From Lactococcus termiticola (GTDB taxonomy: Bacteria > Bacillota > Bacilli > Lactobacillales > Streptococcaceae), in NCBI RefSeq assembly GCF_003116835.1, contig NZ_BFFO01000008.1, positions 1-64,000 on the forward strand: a DNA stretch of 64,000 bases, read 5' to 3'. The notes under the pieces were generated by a model that was not told where the DNA came from, made no database searches, and saw nothing but the letters and a program-made list of their open reading frames with translations. Below, one piece after another: positions 6,228-15,281 of the stretch; within the stretch, counting starts at the first letter, position 1; each line of letters opens with the position of its first letter. The position numbers and the translations under genes were made by a program.

Positions 6228-8165
6228 TTGGCAATAAATGTAAATAATTATGATGATAGTGCAATCCAGGTCCTGGAAGGGCTGGACGCTGTTCGCAAGC
6301 GTCCTGGGATGTACATTGGCTCGACAGACGCGACTGGCCTCCATCACTTGGTCTGGGAAATCGTCGACAATGCGGTTGATGAAGCCCTCTCAGGCTTCGG
6401 GACTAAAATCGACGTGACCATCAATGCAGATGGTTCGCTCTCAGTCAGCGACGAAGGTCGTGGGATGCCGGTCGGCATGCATGCCAGCGGGATTCCTACG
6501 GTCGAGGTCATCTTCACCGTCCTCCACGCTGGTGGTAAATTTGGCCAGGGGGGCTACAAGACCTCTGGTGGTCTCCACGGTGTCGGCTCTTCAGTCGTCA
6601 ATGCCCTGTCGACTTGGCTAGAAGTAGAAGTGACCAGAGACGGCAATGTTTACCGGGCCCGCTTTGAAAACGGCGGACACCCGACTGATAAATTTACCAA
6701 AATCGGCACGGCGCCCAAGTCTAAGACGGGTACCAAGGTTACCTTCATGCCGGATGCAACGATCTTCTCAACCACCGACTTTAAGTATCAGACCATCTTT
6801 GAACGCCTTAATGAATCTGCCTTTCTGCTGAAAGACGTGACCCTCTCCCTGACTGACCTCCGTCAAGAAGAGCCTGAGAAGGCCGAGTTTCACTATGAAA
6901 ACGGCGTCCAAGACTTTGTTAAATACCTGAATGAAGACAAGGACACACTCACACCCGTCCTTGATTTTGAAGGCGACCAAGATGAATTTCACGTCGAAGT
7001 GGCCCTCCAATACAATGACGGCTACTCTGAAAACATCCTCTCCTTTGTCAACAACGTGCGGACCAAAGATGGCGGGACTCACGAAGCCGGTCTCAAGGCA
7101 GCACTGACCAAGGCGATGAATGACTACGCCCGAAAGACTAACCTCTTAAAGGAAAAAGACAAGAACCTGGAAGGCTCGGACTACCGGGAAGGCTTGACGG
7201 CCGTCCTTTCTATCCTGGTCCCAGAAGAACATCTCCAGTTTGAAGGTCAGACCAAGGACAAGCTCGGCTCCCCTCTGGCCCGTCCGATTGTTGATAATCT
7301 GATTTCTGAAAAATTAAGCTTTTACCTGCTTGAAAATGGGGACTTAGCTCAAAACCTGATTCGTAAGGCCATCAAGGCGAGGGAAGCCCGCGAAGCGGCC
7401 CGCAAGGCCCGGGAAGACTCCCGCAATGGCAAGAAGAAGAAGGACAAGGGCCTGCTTTCTGGCAAACTGACGCCTGCCCAGACCAAGAATCCAAGCAAGA
7501 ACGAGCTCTATCTGGTCGAAGGGGACTCGGCCGGTGGTTCTGCTAAACAGGGCCGTGACCGGAAGTTCCAGGCGATTTTGCCCCTGCGTGGTAAGGTCAT
7601 CAACACTGAAAAAGCGAAGATGCAAGACATCTTAAAAAATGAAGAAATCAACACCATGATTTACACGATTGGTGCAGGTGTCGGTGCTGATTTTAGCCTA
7701 GAAGACAAGAACTACGACAAGATCATCATCATGACCGATGCCGACGATGACGGCTCTCACATCCAGGTCCTCTTGCTGACTTTCTTCTATAGATATATGA
7801 AACCTCTCGTTGAAGCCGGCAATGTCTATATTGCCCTGCCGCCGCTTTATAAGCTAAGTGAGGGTAAAGGCAAGAAGGAAAAGGTCGAGTATGCCTGGAC
7901 CAACGCTGAGCTCGACGACCTCCGCAAGGACTTTGGTAAAAACGCCAATCTCCAACGTTATAAGGGACTCGGTGAAATGAACGCTGACCAGCTCTGGGAG
8001 ACGACCATGAACCCTGAAACGCGGACACTGATTCAGGTGACCATTGACGACGCAGCCCAGGCTGAAAAGCGGGTCTCTGTCCTCATGGGCGACAAGGTCG
8101 AACCTCGTCGGAAGTGGATTGAAAATAACGTCAAGTTTACTTTAGAAGAAGAGACTGTATTTTAA
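6228..8165 (+). CDS. parE: DNA topoisomerase IV subunit B
   Basis: 645 residues, the ATPase subunit of topoisomerase IV, which decatenates daughter chromosomes. GHKL ATPase motifs are visible (EIVDNAVDEALSGFG, DEGRGMPVG, GGLHGVGSSVVNALS), then the TOPRIM region (EGDSAGGSAKQGRDRKFQAILPLRGK and TDADDDGSHIQVLLLTFFYRYM) and the RYKGLGEMN segment. The start is TTG with AGGAG 6 nt upstream. ParE rather than GyrB is chosen because parC follows and the length fits; a separate gyrB is not in the window. It shares one base with the next gene (TAATG). Confidence 0.95.
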   Translation: MAINVNNYDDSAIQVLEGLDAVRKRPGMYIGSTDATGLHHLVWEIVDNAVDEALSGFGTKIDVTINADGSLSVSDEGRGMPVGMHASGIPTVEVIFTVLHAGGKFGQGGYKTSGGLHGVGSSVVNALSTWLEVEVTRDGNVYRARFENGGHPTDKFTKIGTAPKSKTGTKVTFMPDATIFSTTDFKYQTIFERLNESAFLLKDVTLSLTDLRQEEPEKAEFHYENGVQDFVKYLNEDKDTLTPVLDFEGDQDEFHVEVALQYNDGYSENILSFVNNVRTKDGGTHEAGLKAALTKAMNDYARKTNLLKEKDKNLEGSDYREGLTAVLSILVPEEHLQFEGQTKDKLGSPLARPIVDNLISEKLSFYLLENGDLAQNLIRKAIKAREAREAARKAREDSRNGKKKKDKGLLSGKLTPAQTKNPSKNELYLVEGDSAGGSAKQGRDRKFQAILPLRGKVINTEKAKMQDILKNEEINTMIYTIGAGVGADFSLEDKNYDKIIIMTDADDDGSHIQVLLLTFFYRYMKPLVEAGNVYIALPPLYKLSEGKGKKEKVEYAWTNAELDDLRKDFGKNANLQRYKGLGEMNADQLWETTMNPETRTLIQVTIDDAAQAEKRVSVLMGDKVEPRRKWIENNVKFTLEEETVF

Positions 8166-9124
8166 TGAAAAGCTATGTTGTCTTTGACTTTGAAACGACG
8201 GGTTTCTCGCCGGTCAAAAATGAAATCATCCAGATTGGTGCGGTCAAGTTTGATGCCGAGACGCATGAAGAAGTCGCCAGGTTTAATCAGCTGATTAAGC
8301 CTGAGCGGTCTTATGTGTCGACGCATATCGCTAATCTGACGGGGATTCATGGCAAGGACTTGCTGGATAAGCCGGTCATTGCTGAGGTCCTGCCGGATTT
8401 TCTGAGCTTTATTTCAGGCAGTCTCTTGATTGCCCATAATGCGAATTTTGATATGAGCTTTCTCCTACAGGAAGTGGAAGATACTGGCCTAGAGCTGACT
8501 GAGAGCTTTGAAGTCTATGACACGATGGTCGAGGCCAAGCGCTTGATTTCAGCCAAGTCTTATAAGTTGGAAAATCTTAAAAAACAGCTGGGGATGTCTG
8601 ATGTCCGGAGCCATGATGCTTTGAACGACTGCCTGATCACGGCGAAGCTTTATCAGCATTTGCTGGGATTAGTAGACGAGACTGAACGGCCGGTATCTGT
8701 GCCTGTTGCGAAGAAGATGATGAAAACTGTCGCTAAAGCTCCTAAGGCCACTGCGACTCCTGAAGACGAACAACTCGACCTCTTCTCCGACTTTTCCGTA
8801 GATCAGCCTGAGGAAGCGACTGCTAAGAAGCTCATCTACACGGCTTCTGGTTTCGTCCAGGTCCAGAAAGGTTCTCCTGACAGCATTTCTGAAGAACTCC
8901 GGCGTGAGCTGGGGCTGCCGATTACTCGTGGCCTGGTCTACTATCGTGAGGTTGAGCACAAGTCTTGGGCCATGCTGAATGTCAAGGGCATGGGCATCCT
9001 CCAGGAATACTCAAGCGGGGCCAGCCTCCTGATTGCCCTGGAAAATAACGAAGAAGTCTGCATCCACTCCGACTTCCTCAAGGAAATGCAAAAAGCGAAT
9101 TTTATTGCAGATTATAAAAAATAA
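8165..9124 (+). CDS. DnaQ-like 3'-5' exonuclease with extra C-terminal domain
   Basis: 319 residues. Residues 1-175 are a DEDDh exonuclease: ExoI DFETTG (Asp8, Glu10), ExoII HNANFD and ExoIII RSHDALNDCL, as in the epsilon proofreading family. A Pro/Ala/Lys linker follows and then a C-terminal domain of about 90 residues (KLIYTASGFVQVQKGSPDSISEELRRELGL...), seen in related streptococcal proteins but of unknown role. It is translationally coupled to parE (TAATG). The position between the two topoisomerase IV genes suggests a link to chromosome processing, but this is inference. Confidence 0.88.
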   Translation: MKSYVVFDFETTGFSPVKNEIIQIGAVKFDAETHEEVARFNQLIKPERSYVSTHIANLTGIHGKDLLDKPVIAEVLPDFLSFISGSLLIAHNANFDMSFLLQEVEDTGLELTESFEVYDTMVEAKRLISAKSYKLENLKKQLGMSDVRSHDALNDCLITAKLYQHLLGLVDETERPVSVPVAKKMMKTVAKAPKATATPEDEQLDLFSDFSVDQPEEATAKKLIYTASGFVQVQKGSPDSISEELRRELGLPITRGLVYYREVEHKSWAMLNVKGMGILQEYSSGASLLIALENNEEVCIHSDFLKEMQKANFIADYKK

Positions 9125-9137
9125 AAACAAGATGTGA

Positions 9138-9233
9138 GATGAGCCCGTTCAGAAAGTTGGTCTTTAGGAAATTTCAGGTTCTGCCAAAGGCAGGTTGTGG
9201 GATTTATCTAATTTCCCAACTTTCTGGCTCATC
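9138..9233. repeat. Large imperfect palindrome before parC
   Basis: GATGAGCC (9138-9145) and CAGAAAGTTGG (9150-9160) pair with CCAACTTTCTGGCTCATC (9216-9233), about 19 bp with a 4-nt bulge. The apex carries CTGCC-AAA-GGCAG (9181-9193). No T run follows, so it is not a simple terminator. Its apical GCC-AAA-GGC recalls the core of repeat copy A at 17233-17355, but relationship is not shown. Confidence 0.6.
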
Positions 9234-9261
9234 GAACTCAATTAATTATTAAGGAAACAAA

Positions 9262-11760
9262 ATGGCAAATGATAGAATACAGTCTCTTCCCTTAGAAGAG
9301 ATTATGGGCGACCGATTTGGTCGCTATTCTAAATACATCATCCAAGAGCGGGCCCTGCCCGATATTCGTGATGGCCTGAAGCCTGTTCAACGCCGTATTC
9401 TCTATAGCATGAACAAGGATGGCAATACCTTTGACAAGGCCTACCGTAAGTCGGCCAAGTCTGTAGGGAACATCATGGGTAACTTCCACCCCCACGGCGA
9501 TAGCTCGATTTATGACGCCATGATCCGGCTTTCACAGGACTGGAAAATGGGCGAGCCCTTAATCGAAATGCACGGGAATAACGGTTCAATGGACGGTGAT
9601 CCACCAGCTGCCATGCGTTATACAGAAGCCCGGCTTTCTGAGATTTCTGGCTATCTTTTGCAGGACATTGAAAAAGAGACGGTCAGCACGGCCTGGAACT
9701 TTGACGACACGGAAAAAGAACCAACCGTCCTGCCAGCCAGTTTCCCCAATCTCTTGGTCAATGGTTCAACAGGTATTTCTGCTGGTTATGCGACGGACAT
9801 TCCGCCCCATAATCTGAGCGAGGTCATTGATGCAACGGTCTATATGATTGACCATCCCAATGCTGACGTCGAAAAAATCATGACGCTTATGCCTGGGCCT
9901 GATTTCCCGACCGCTGCGATTATCCAAGGGCGCGATGAAATCAAAAAGGCTTACGAGACCGGAAAGGGCCGAATCGTCCTCCGGGCTCGGACCTCTATCG
10001 AGAGCATGAAGGGTGGTCGTGAGCAGATCGTCATCACTGAGATTCCTTATGAGCTCAACAAGGCCAACCTGGTCAAGCGAATCGATGAGGTCCGTGTCAA
10101 CGCCAAGGTGCCTGGCATCGCTGAAGTCCGTGACGAATCAGACCGTGAAGGCCTGCGGATTGCCATTGACCTCAAAAAAGAGGCTGACAGTCAGCTGGTG
10201 CTGAACTATCTGCTGAAGAATACCGACCTGCAGATCAACTATAACTTCAACATGGTCGCGATCGACAAGATGACCCCTGTCCAGACCGGTGTCATCCAGA
10301 TACTCAAGGCTTATGTGGCCCACAGGCAGGAAGTCATCGTCAAGCGGAGTCAGTACGACCTCCGTCGGGCTGAAAAACGCCTCCATATAGTCGATGGGCT
10401 GATCAAGATGGTCAGCATCCTCGATGAGGTCGTCGCTACCATCCGGGCCAGCGAGAACAAGTCGGATGCCAAGGAAAACATCAAGATCAGCTTTGGCTTT
10501 ACCGAAGAGCAGGCGGAGGCCATCGTGACCCTGCAACTTTATCGCCTGACCAATACCGACATCGTGACCCTGCAAGAAGAGCAAAAAGAGCTCCAGCAGA
10601 AGATTTTAGAGCTCAAGGCTGTCATCAATGATGAAGGCACACTCTTTAATCTGATGAAGCGGGAACTCCGTGAGGTCAAGAAGAAATTCGGTAAGCCACG
10701 TCGCAGTGAGCTTCAAGATGCGGTCGAAAGCATCGAAATCGAGGTCAGCGACCTGATTGTCGAAGAGGATACGGTGGTCTCTGTGACCCGCTCTGGCTAT
10801 ATCAAGCGGACCTCGCCTCGTAGCTTTGCTTCATCTAAGATTGAAGAAATCGGGAAGCGTGACGACGATGAGCTTGTTTTCTGGCAGAATGCCAAGACGA
10901 CCCAGCAACTCTTGATTTTTACAGACCGGGGAAATCTTATCTACCGGCCGATTCACGAGCTTTCTGACCTGCGTTGGAAGGACATCGGCGAGCATCTTTC
11001 TCAGACATTGAGCAATTTTGACTCTGCTGAAAAGATTATCCATGTTGAGATTGTCGGCAACTTTGATGAGGGCGTCTACACGATTGTCACCAAAAACGGT
11101 CAAATCAAGCAGGTGGAACGCTCTGCCTTTAAGCCTTGGCGGACCTATAAGAGCAAGTCGACCGTCTATGCCAAGCTCAAGTCTGAGTCAGATAAGGTCG
11201 TCCTGGTCAGCGAGAGCAAGACGAGTGACATCATGCTGGTCTCTGAGACAGGCTACGCTCTCCGATTTAATCTGGACGATGTCCCTGTCATCGGGGCCAA
11301 GGCCGCTGGCGTCAAGGCCATGAACCTCAAGGGCGACGACCAGATTGCTTCAGCCTTCTTTGTGACGGCTGACAGCTGGTATCTCCTGACCCAGCGTGGC
11401 TTTATCAAGCGGGTCAAGGCGGACGAGATTCCTGCGACATCAAGGGCAAACCGGGGACTTCAGGTCCTGCGTCCCCTCAAGACAGCTCCGCATACAGTCT
11501 TTGCGGCTGGCCTTGTGACGGCGAAACTTAAAGATGTGGCTGAGGTCATGAGCGATGAGCTGGACTTGTTTAGCCAGGAAGCAAACGTTGTGACGGAGGC
11601 TGAAAGCAGCCTTCCTTCGGTTGAAACACTGGAAATCACGACGGACCAGGCCAAGGTCTTTGACGTGATTTTGGATGACCTCAGACTTTCTGAGCGGACT
11701 TCAAACGGCCATCCGATTACAGATGAAAATATCAGACTTGTTTCTGTAAAATTGAAATAA
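9262..11760 (+). CDS. parC: DNA topoisomerase IV subunit A
   Basis: 832-residue breakage-reunion subunit. The quinolone-resistance segment reads [38 protein letters not shown], and the catalytic tyrosine lies in AAMRYTEARLS. The C-terminal part holds beta-pinwheel blades (SGYIKRTSPRSFASS, GYALRFNLDDVPVIG, RGFIKRVKADEIPATS). The Ser-Ser-Ile-Tyr-Asp sequence at the drug-contact positions is the common susceptible form. An AAGGAAAC site precedes the ATG. It follows parE and the exonuclease, and a terminator follows. Confidence 0.96.
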   Translation: MANDRIQSLPLEEIMGDRFGRYSKYIIQERALPDIRDGLKPVQRRILYSMNKDGNTFDKAYRKSAKSVGNIMGNFHPHGDSSIYDAMIRLSQDWKMGEPLIEMHGNNGSMDGDPPAAMRYTEARLSEISGYLLQDIEKETVSTAWNFDDTEKEPTVLPASFPNLLVNGSTGISAGYATDIPPHNLSEVIDATVYMIDHPNADVEKIMTLMPGPDFPTAAIIQGRDEIKKAYETGKGRIVLRARTSIESMKGGREQIVITEIPYELNKANLVKRIDEVRVNAKVPGIAEVRDESDREGLRIAIDLKKEADSQLVLNYLLKNTDLQINYNFNMVAIDKMTPVQTGVIQILKAYVAHRQEVIVKRSQYDLRRAEKRLHIVDGLIKMVSILDEVVATIRASENKSDAKENIKISFGFTEEQAEAIVTLQLYRLTNTDIVTLQEEQKELQQKILELKAVINDEGTLFNLMKRELREVKKKFGKPRRSELQDAVESIEIEVSDLIVEEDTVVSVTRSGYIKRTSPRSFASSKIEEIGKRDDDELVFWQNAKTTQQLLIFTDRGNLIYRPIHELSDLRWKDIGEHLSQTLSNFDSAEKIIHVEIVGNFDEGVYTIVTKNGQIKQVERSAFKPWRTYKSKSTVYAKLKSESDKVVLVSESKTSDIMLVSETGYALRFNLDDVPVIGAKAAGVKAMNLKGDDQIASAFFVTADSWYLLTQRGFIKRVKADEIPATSRANRGLQVLRPLKTAPHTVFAAGLVTAKLKDVAEVMSDELDLFSQEANVVTEAESSLPSVETLEITTDQAKVFDVILDDLRLSERTSNGHPITDENIRLVSVKLK

Positions 11761-11776
11761 GGAGCTGATAAATGAA

Positions 11777-11803
11777 TGGGGAACTGCGGTTTTCCATTTT
11801 TTT
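11777..11803 (+). terminator. parC terminator
   Basis: GGGGAAC-TGCG-GTTTTCC (with G-T pairs) followed by ATTTTTTT, 17 nt past the parC stop. Confidence 0.65.
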
Positions 11804-11964
11804 GATGCCTGAAAATCATGAAAGCCCTTTATAATTATTTCGCTTTCGCATCAAAAGTACCAAAAGAAATAAATATGAAATTTGCGAGACAAATTACTTG
11901 TGGTATCAAGTCTAAAGTTATAAAATAATATAATCTATAATTCTTATAAGGAATCAAAATCGTC

Positions 11965-14112
11965 ATGCTCGCTTTTAATTTGAAGACCACAGGGAAAAAA
12001 TCTGCCATTATCATCACTGGCTTGCTTTTGAGCACGGCTGTTTTGGAGGCTTATCAGATGAGCCAGGGGCAGAGTCCGGTCAGCCTTGGGCAAAGTGCCT
12101 ATGCGTCGAGCTTGAGTCAGTCGCTGATGCCTGGGCTGACGACGGATACAGGGAACCATAATTATACTGCCGGCGATGTCCAGGAGTCGAGTAACTGGAG
12201 TCTTTCAGGTTCTGCAAGCAAGACCTTGGATAGTCCTTTTACAAGCCAGCTCGTCAATGATAAGTCGCAGGCTGGCCTCGCCCTCTTTAATGGGGCCTTG
12301 GACATGACGCAGAAGGTGGCCTTTTCTGGCCAGTTCTCAGTTTCGGTTGAGAGCTCATTACTAGTCTATGACGCCAATGCCATGGACGGTGGGGATTCGC
12401 TTGGATTTATCATGACCCCTGCCAATGCCAGTCAGATTGAGGCGAACCTGTCGCATTCTGTTGGAGAAAACCTCGGGATAGGCGGACTGAGTAACTCTAT
12501 TTTTGCAGGCCGAGACTTATATAGTAACTCTGATGTCGATGAGGAGATTCCAGGGCAGACCATCAATAGCAACCGTAAAGGGGCGGACGGGATTGCCATT
12601 CGCCAGACGGATGCTACGGGCAAGCTCTTGACGTCGAGTTATCCAGCAGTCGGTGCTCCAGATGCAGGCGAAAAATCTGGCCTTTACAGCACAAACAAGA
12701 TTACTGAAAAAATGAGCCTGAGCTGGACTCCGGAGACGGTGAATCCTGACGGGACTGTGACGGGAAGCCTGAGCTATGAGCTCACGGCTTTGACTGGTAG
12801 TGATGCCGGCAAGAGATACCAGATTGAAGCCCAACAACTGACGGTCAGCAAATCATTGTCACTCGGCGTTGTCGGGGCGACCGGTGGTAATTACAGTAGC
12901 ATGACCTATGCCAATGACGGCTCGGCCTTGATTGCTGGCAAAGGAACAGGTCAAGTAGAGGTCGATTATTTGGACGATGCGACCCAGCAGGCTATTCCAG
13001 GGACTTCAGCCTCACAAATCATCGGAAATGTCGGGGACAGCCTTTCTGTCATCGCTCCTGATGCAGGCTTTGAAAGCAGGCCGACGAGCTATAGCTTTCC
13101 GGCCGTGAGTGTCCCAGGTTACAGCTATGTCAAGTCTGATCCAGCCCTGACCCTTGAAAACAACAGCCAGAGCGGACCGATAAAGGTTTATTATCAGGCT
13201 GATGAGCAGACGGCGCAGTTTAATTTCAAATGGGCGACGCCTTCCAGCGGAAAGCTGCCTGCGGATATCACAGAGCAGGGCCTGACCGATAGGACGATCG
13301 CTGAGCCTGACTTGAACCTGGCGAGTGACCAGACGCTGACTTCAGTCATTGGGCCAGATGGCAAGAGCTACAGCAGTCTGACTGAGGCCCTGGCGGCCCA
13401 TACGACTTATAGTGCGACTTCAAATGACTTCACTATCTATGTTAAGGGACCGGCTCCAACTTTGCCGACTATCCCAAGTCAGCCTACAGTACCTAGTCAA
13501 CCTACAACACCGAGCCGGCCAACGAGTCCGACAGCACCTAGTCAACCTACAGTTCCAACGCTTCCAACAAGTCCAACAACTCCAACAAGTCCGACTCAAC
13601 CAACTATAGCCGTGACTCCAACGACACCGACCCAGGCGACTAGCCCACAGGCACCAAACACACCAAACACTCCAAATAAGGTCCGCCAATCCCAGCCGGT
13701 CATTCTCCCAGACCGCTCAGACGACGATCTAACCCCAGAAACAACGGCGCCCACTGAAGCAGAAACACCTAGCACTAGCAAACCAGAGCCAAGCCAACCA
13801 AGCCCAACTCCCCAAAACAATAAGAAAAACAAGTCTAGCAAGCAGACCAGCACAGCCCAAAAGACAACGAGTCACAAAGTCGACCAGGCCAGCTTGGCTG
13901 CTGAAAAAAAAGAAAAGGAACGTAAAGCTTTGTTACATGCAATCGCTGTTGAATCAGCTGGTGGTGGCGGTGCCGTTGTCGGTATTGGCCTTTCTGCCGG
14001 CCTCTGGCTCCTTGTTGAACGCCTGATTCCTGGAGGCTTACTTGCCCTCCTCTTTGGCTGGAAACGCCGTAAAAAAGATGACGAAGAAGAAACGCCATCT
14101 AACAGCAAATAA
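11965..14112 (+). CDS. Surface protein with lectin-like, MucBP-like and Pro/Thr-rich regions
   Basis: 715 residues. A basic N-terminus and hydrophobic segment (about 10-30) form a signal peptide or anchor. Residues about 50-330 resemble bacterial L-type lectin domains (GDSLGFIMTP, KGADGIAIRQ). About 332-415 looks like a MucBP domain (VEVDYLDDATQQAIPGT ... KVYYQA). About 505-650 is Pro/Thr/Ser-rich repeats. Then come a charged segment, a transmembrane helix (about 665-697) and a basic tail. There is no LPxTG motif, so anchoring is probably by the C-terminal helix rather than sortase. It heads a four-gene operon with a PgaC-like glycosyltransferase, which suggests binding or display of that polymer. 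The extracellular role is inferred. Confidence 0.75.
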   Translation: MLAFNLKTTGKKSAIIITGLLLSTAVLEAYQMSQGQSPVSLGQSAYASSLSQSLMPGLTTDTGNHNYTAGDVQESSNWSLSGSASKTLDSPFTSQLVNDKSQAGLALFNGALDMTQKVAFSGQFSVSVESSLLVYDANAMDGGDSLGFIMTPANASQIEANLSHSVGENLGIGGLSNSIFAGRDLYSNSDVDEEIPGQTINSNRKGADGIAIRQTDATGKLLTSSYPAVGAPDAGEKSGLYSTNKITEKMSLSWTPETVNPDGTVTGSLSYELTALTGSDAGKRYQIEAQQLTVSKSLSLGVVGATGGNYSSMTYANDGSALIAGKGTGQVEVDYLDDATQQAIPGTSASQIIGNVGDSLSVIAPDAGFESRPTSYSFPAVSVPGYSYVKSDPALTLENNSQSGPIKVYYQADEQTAQFNFKWATPSSGKLPADITEQGLTDRTIAEPDLNLASDQTLTSVIGPDGKSYSSLTEALAAHTTYSATSNDFTIYVKGPAPTLPTIPSQPTVPSQPTTPSRPTSPTAPSQPTVPTLPTSPTTPTSPTQPTIAVTPTTPTQATSPQAPNTPNTPNKVRQSQPVILPDRSDDDLTPETTAPTEAETPSTSKPEPSQPSPTPQNNKKNKSSKQTSTAQKTTSHKVDQASLAAEKKEKERKALLHAIAVESAGGGGAVVGIGLSAGLWLLVERLIPGGLLALLFGWKRRKKDDEEETPSNSK
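13448..13680 (+). repeat. Degenerate CCAAC-rich tandem repeat in the surface-protein gene
   Basis: The DNA consists of imperfect short units of the type CCAACAAGTCCGACT encoding Pro-Thr-x-Pro-Thr/Ser steps. Such tracts are prone to length change by slippage and probably act as a wall-spanning spacer. Confidence 0.8.
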
Positions 14113-14132
14113 GGACAGAAAGGAAATCAATC

Positions 14133-14759
14133 ATGCTCAAAGAATATAGCTCACGCCTGATGGATGCACTGGAAGTCCTTGAAAGAGGGATTTTTGGAAT
14201 TAACGACCTCAAACGGGAATTTGAATACCGGGCGAACAAGCTGGTCAACCAGCAGGCCCTGATTGCCTGCCTGATTCTGCCCTTGATTTTGATTACGATC
14301 TACACCATCAACGGCTCAGGCCTGGTCGGAAAATCAATCGCTGAGACTAGCCCGACAGAAAGCTTCCTGCGGATGTTCGTTGCTAGCTTTGTCACAGTGA
14401 CACTAGGCATCGTGCTCAATGTCGGCTTTAAGTTTCTTTGGTATCAGGACTATCTCCCAGCCGGCAAGACAGCCAAACAACAAAAACTCATGCCTGAATT
14501 TGCCAAGGAAGTCCGACCAAAAATCCAAGAGGTTGAAGCGGTTCTCAATGATGAGGCCGTCAGCCATCCCAAACTCCCAGAAGAATTTATCAACTTCAAC
14601 GCCCTAGACCGGATTGCCCAATATGAAGCCAACGGCCAGGCTGATTGTTTTGAAGAAGCGGTCCGCCTCCTCAAAGAAGAGGAGAATCCCTTGCTGACCC
14701 AAGCACAGAAAGAGAAGTTGGTCCATCAATACCAAGAATTAAAAAACGAGGAAATTTAA
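14133..14759 (+). CDS. Membrane protein of the glycosyltransferase operon, unknown
   Basis: 208 residues. Two hydrophobic segments are clear (about 43-64, LIACLILPLILITIYTI; about 75-100, RMFVASFVTVTLGIVLNVGFKFL), and long charged helices flank them on what is probably the cytoplasmic side. It begins 20 nt after the surface-protein gene with an AAAGGAAATCA ribosome site and ends directly before the next gene. I do not recognise the family. The position suggests an accessory subunit for export or assembly of the polymer made by the PgaC-like enzyme. Confidence 0.7.
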   Translation: MLKEYSSRLMDALEVLERGIFGINDLKREFEYRANKLVNQQALIACLILPLILITIYTINGSGLVGKSIAETSPTESFLRMFVASFVTVTLGIVLNVGFKFLWYQDYLPAGKTAKQQKLMPEFAKEVRPKIQEVEAVLNDEAVSHPKLPEEFINFNALDRIAQYEANGQADCFEEAVRLLKEEENPLLTQAQKEKLVHQYQELKNEEI

Positions 14760-15281
14760 TTGTTAGCAGTCAAGAAAAAGAAATTTGACAATGTCCTAGA
14801 AGGGGGCTTTGTCGAAGATTTATTTTTTGCAAAATCAAATTGGATGTTAAAAGTCCGTGAAATTGCAGTACCAGTCATTCTCTGGGGCGGTTTCTTTTAT
14901 TCACAGCTCTCGATCATCAATTCCTACAGCCCAAAGGCCTTCATCCCCTTCATGTACCACTGGAGCAATGAAGAAGGCCACGACTTTACCAACTATGTCT
15001 CATTGGCTTTGACAGTTGGTTTTGCAGTGGTCATGGCATTTTCTATCTTTCTTTTGCTCAGAAATAATCATAATGAAAAAGTCTATTTTGAGCGACACAA
15101 GCTCTACGATGAAGCCAAGGTCAAGCAGAGAGAAGAAGCGCTCGACAGCTTTTATGAAGCCCGCTTCGGCGACCGAGAAAGCCGTGAGAGCATCCGTTTC
15201 TACAGTGTCAAGGCAGAACAAAACTTCCAAAACGGTGAAGTAGAGGGACTATTTAAGGAAAAAGGATTGGAAATCAAATGA
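14760..15281 (+). CDS. Two-helix membrane protein, PgaD-like by architecture
   Basis: 173 residues, start TTG preceded by GAGGAAATTT, immediately after the upstream stop. Two membrane helices (about 39-58, VPVILWGGFFYSQLSII; about 80-102, VSLALTVGFAVVMAFSIFLLL) followed by a charged coiled tail. PgaD/IcaD proteins, which partner PgaC/IcaA synthases, have the same size and two-helix layout, so an analogous role is plausible, but no sequence motif proves it. It overlaps the glycosyltransferase start by 4 nt, consistent with co-translation. Confidence 0.65.
   Translation: MLAVKKKKFDNVLEGGFVEDLFFAKSNWMLKVREIAVPVILWGGFFYSQLSIINSYSPKAFIPFMYHWSNEEGHDFTNYVSLALTVGFAVVMAFSIFLLLRNNHNEKVYFERHKLYDEAKVKQREEALDSFYEARFGDRESRESIRFYSVKAEQNFQNGEVEGLFKEKGLEIK

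Noticed and set aside
9138-9233. Member of repeat family 1
   Set aside because: Only the apical GCC-AAA-GGC is similar; flanks and edges do not align.
13448-13680. CRISPR-like array
   Set aside because: The CCAAC-rich repeats are in frame with a Pro/Thr-rich protein spacer and have no regular spacers.
12664-14112. LPxTG sortase signal in the large surface protein
   Set aside because: No LPxTG-like pentapeptide before the C-terminal helix; LIPGG lies inside the hydrophobic segment.
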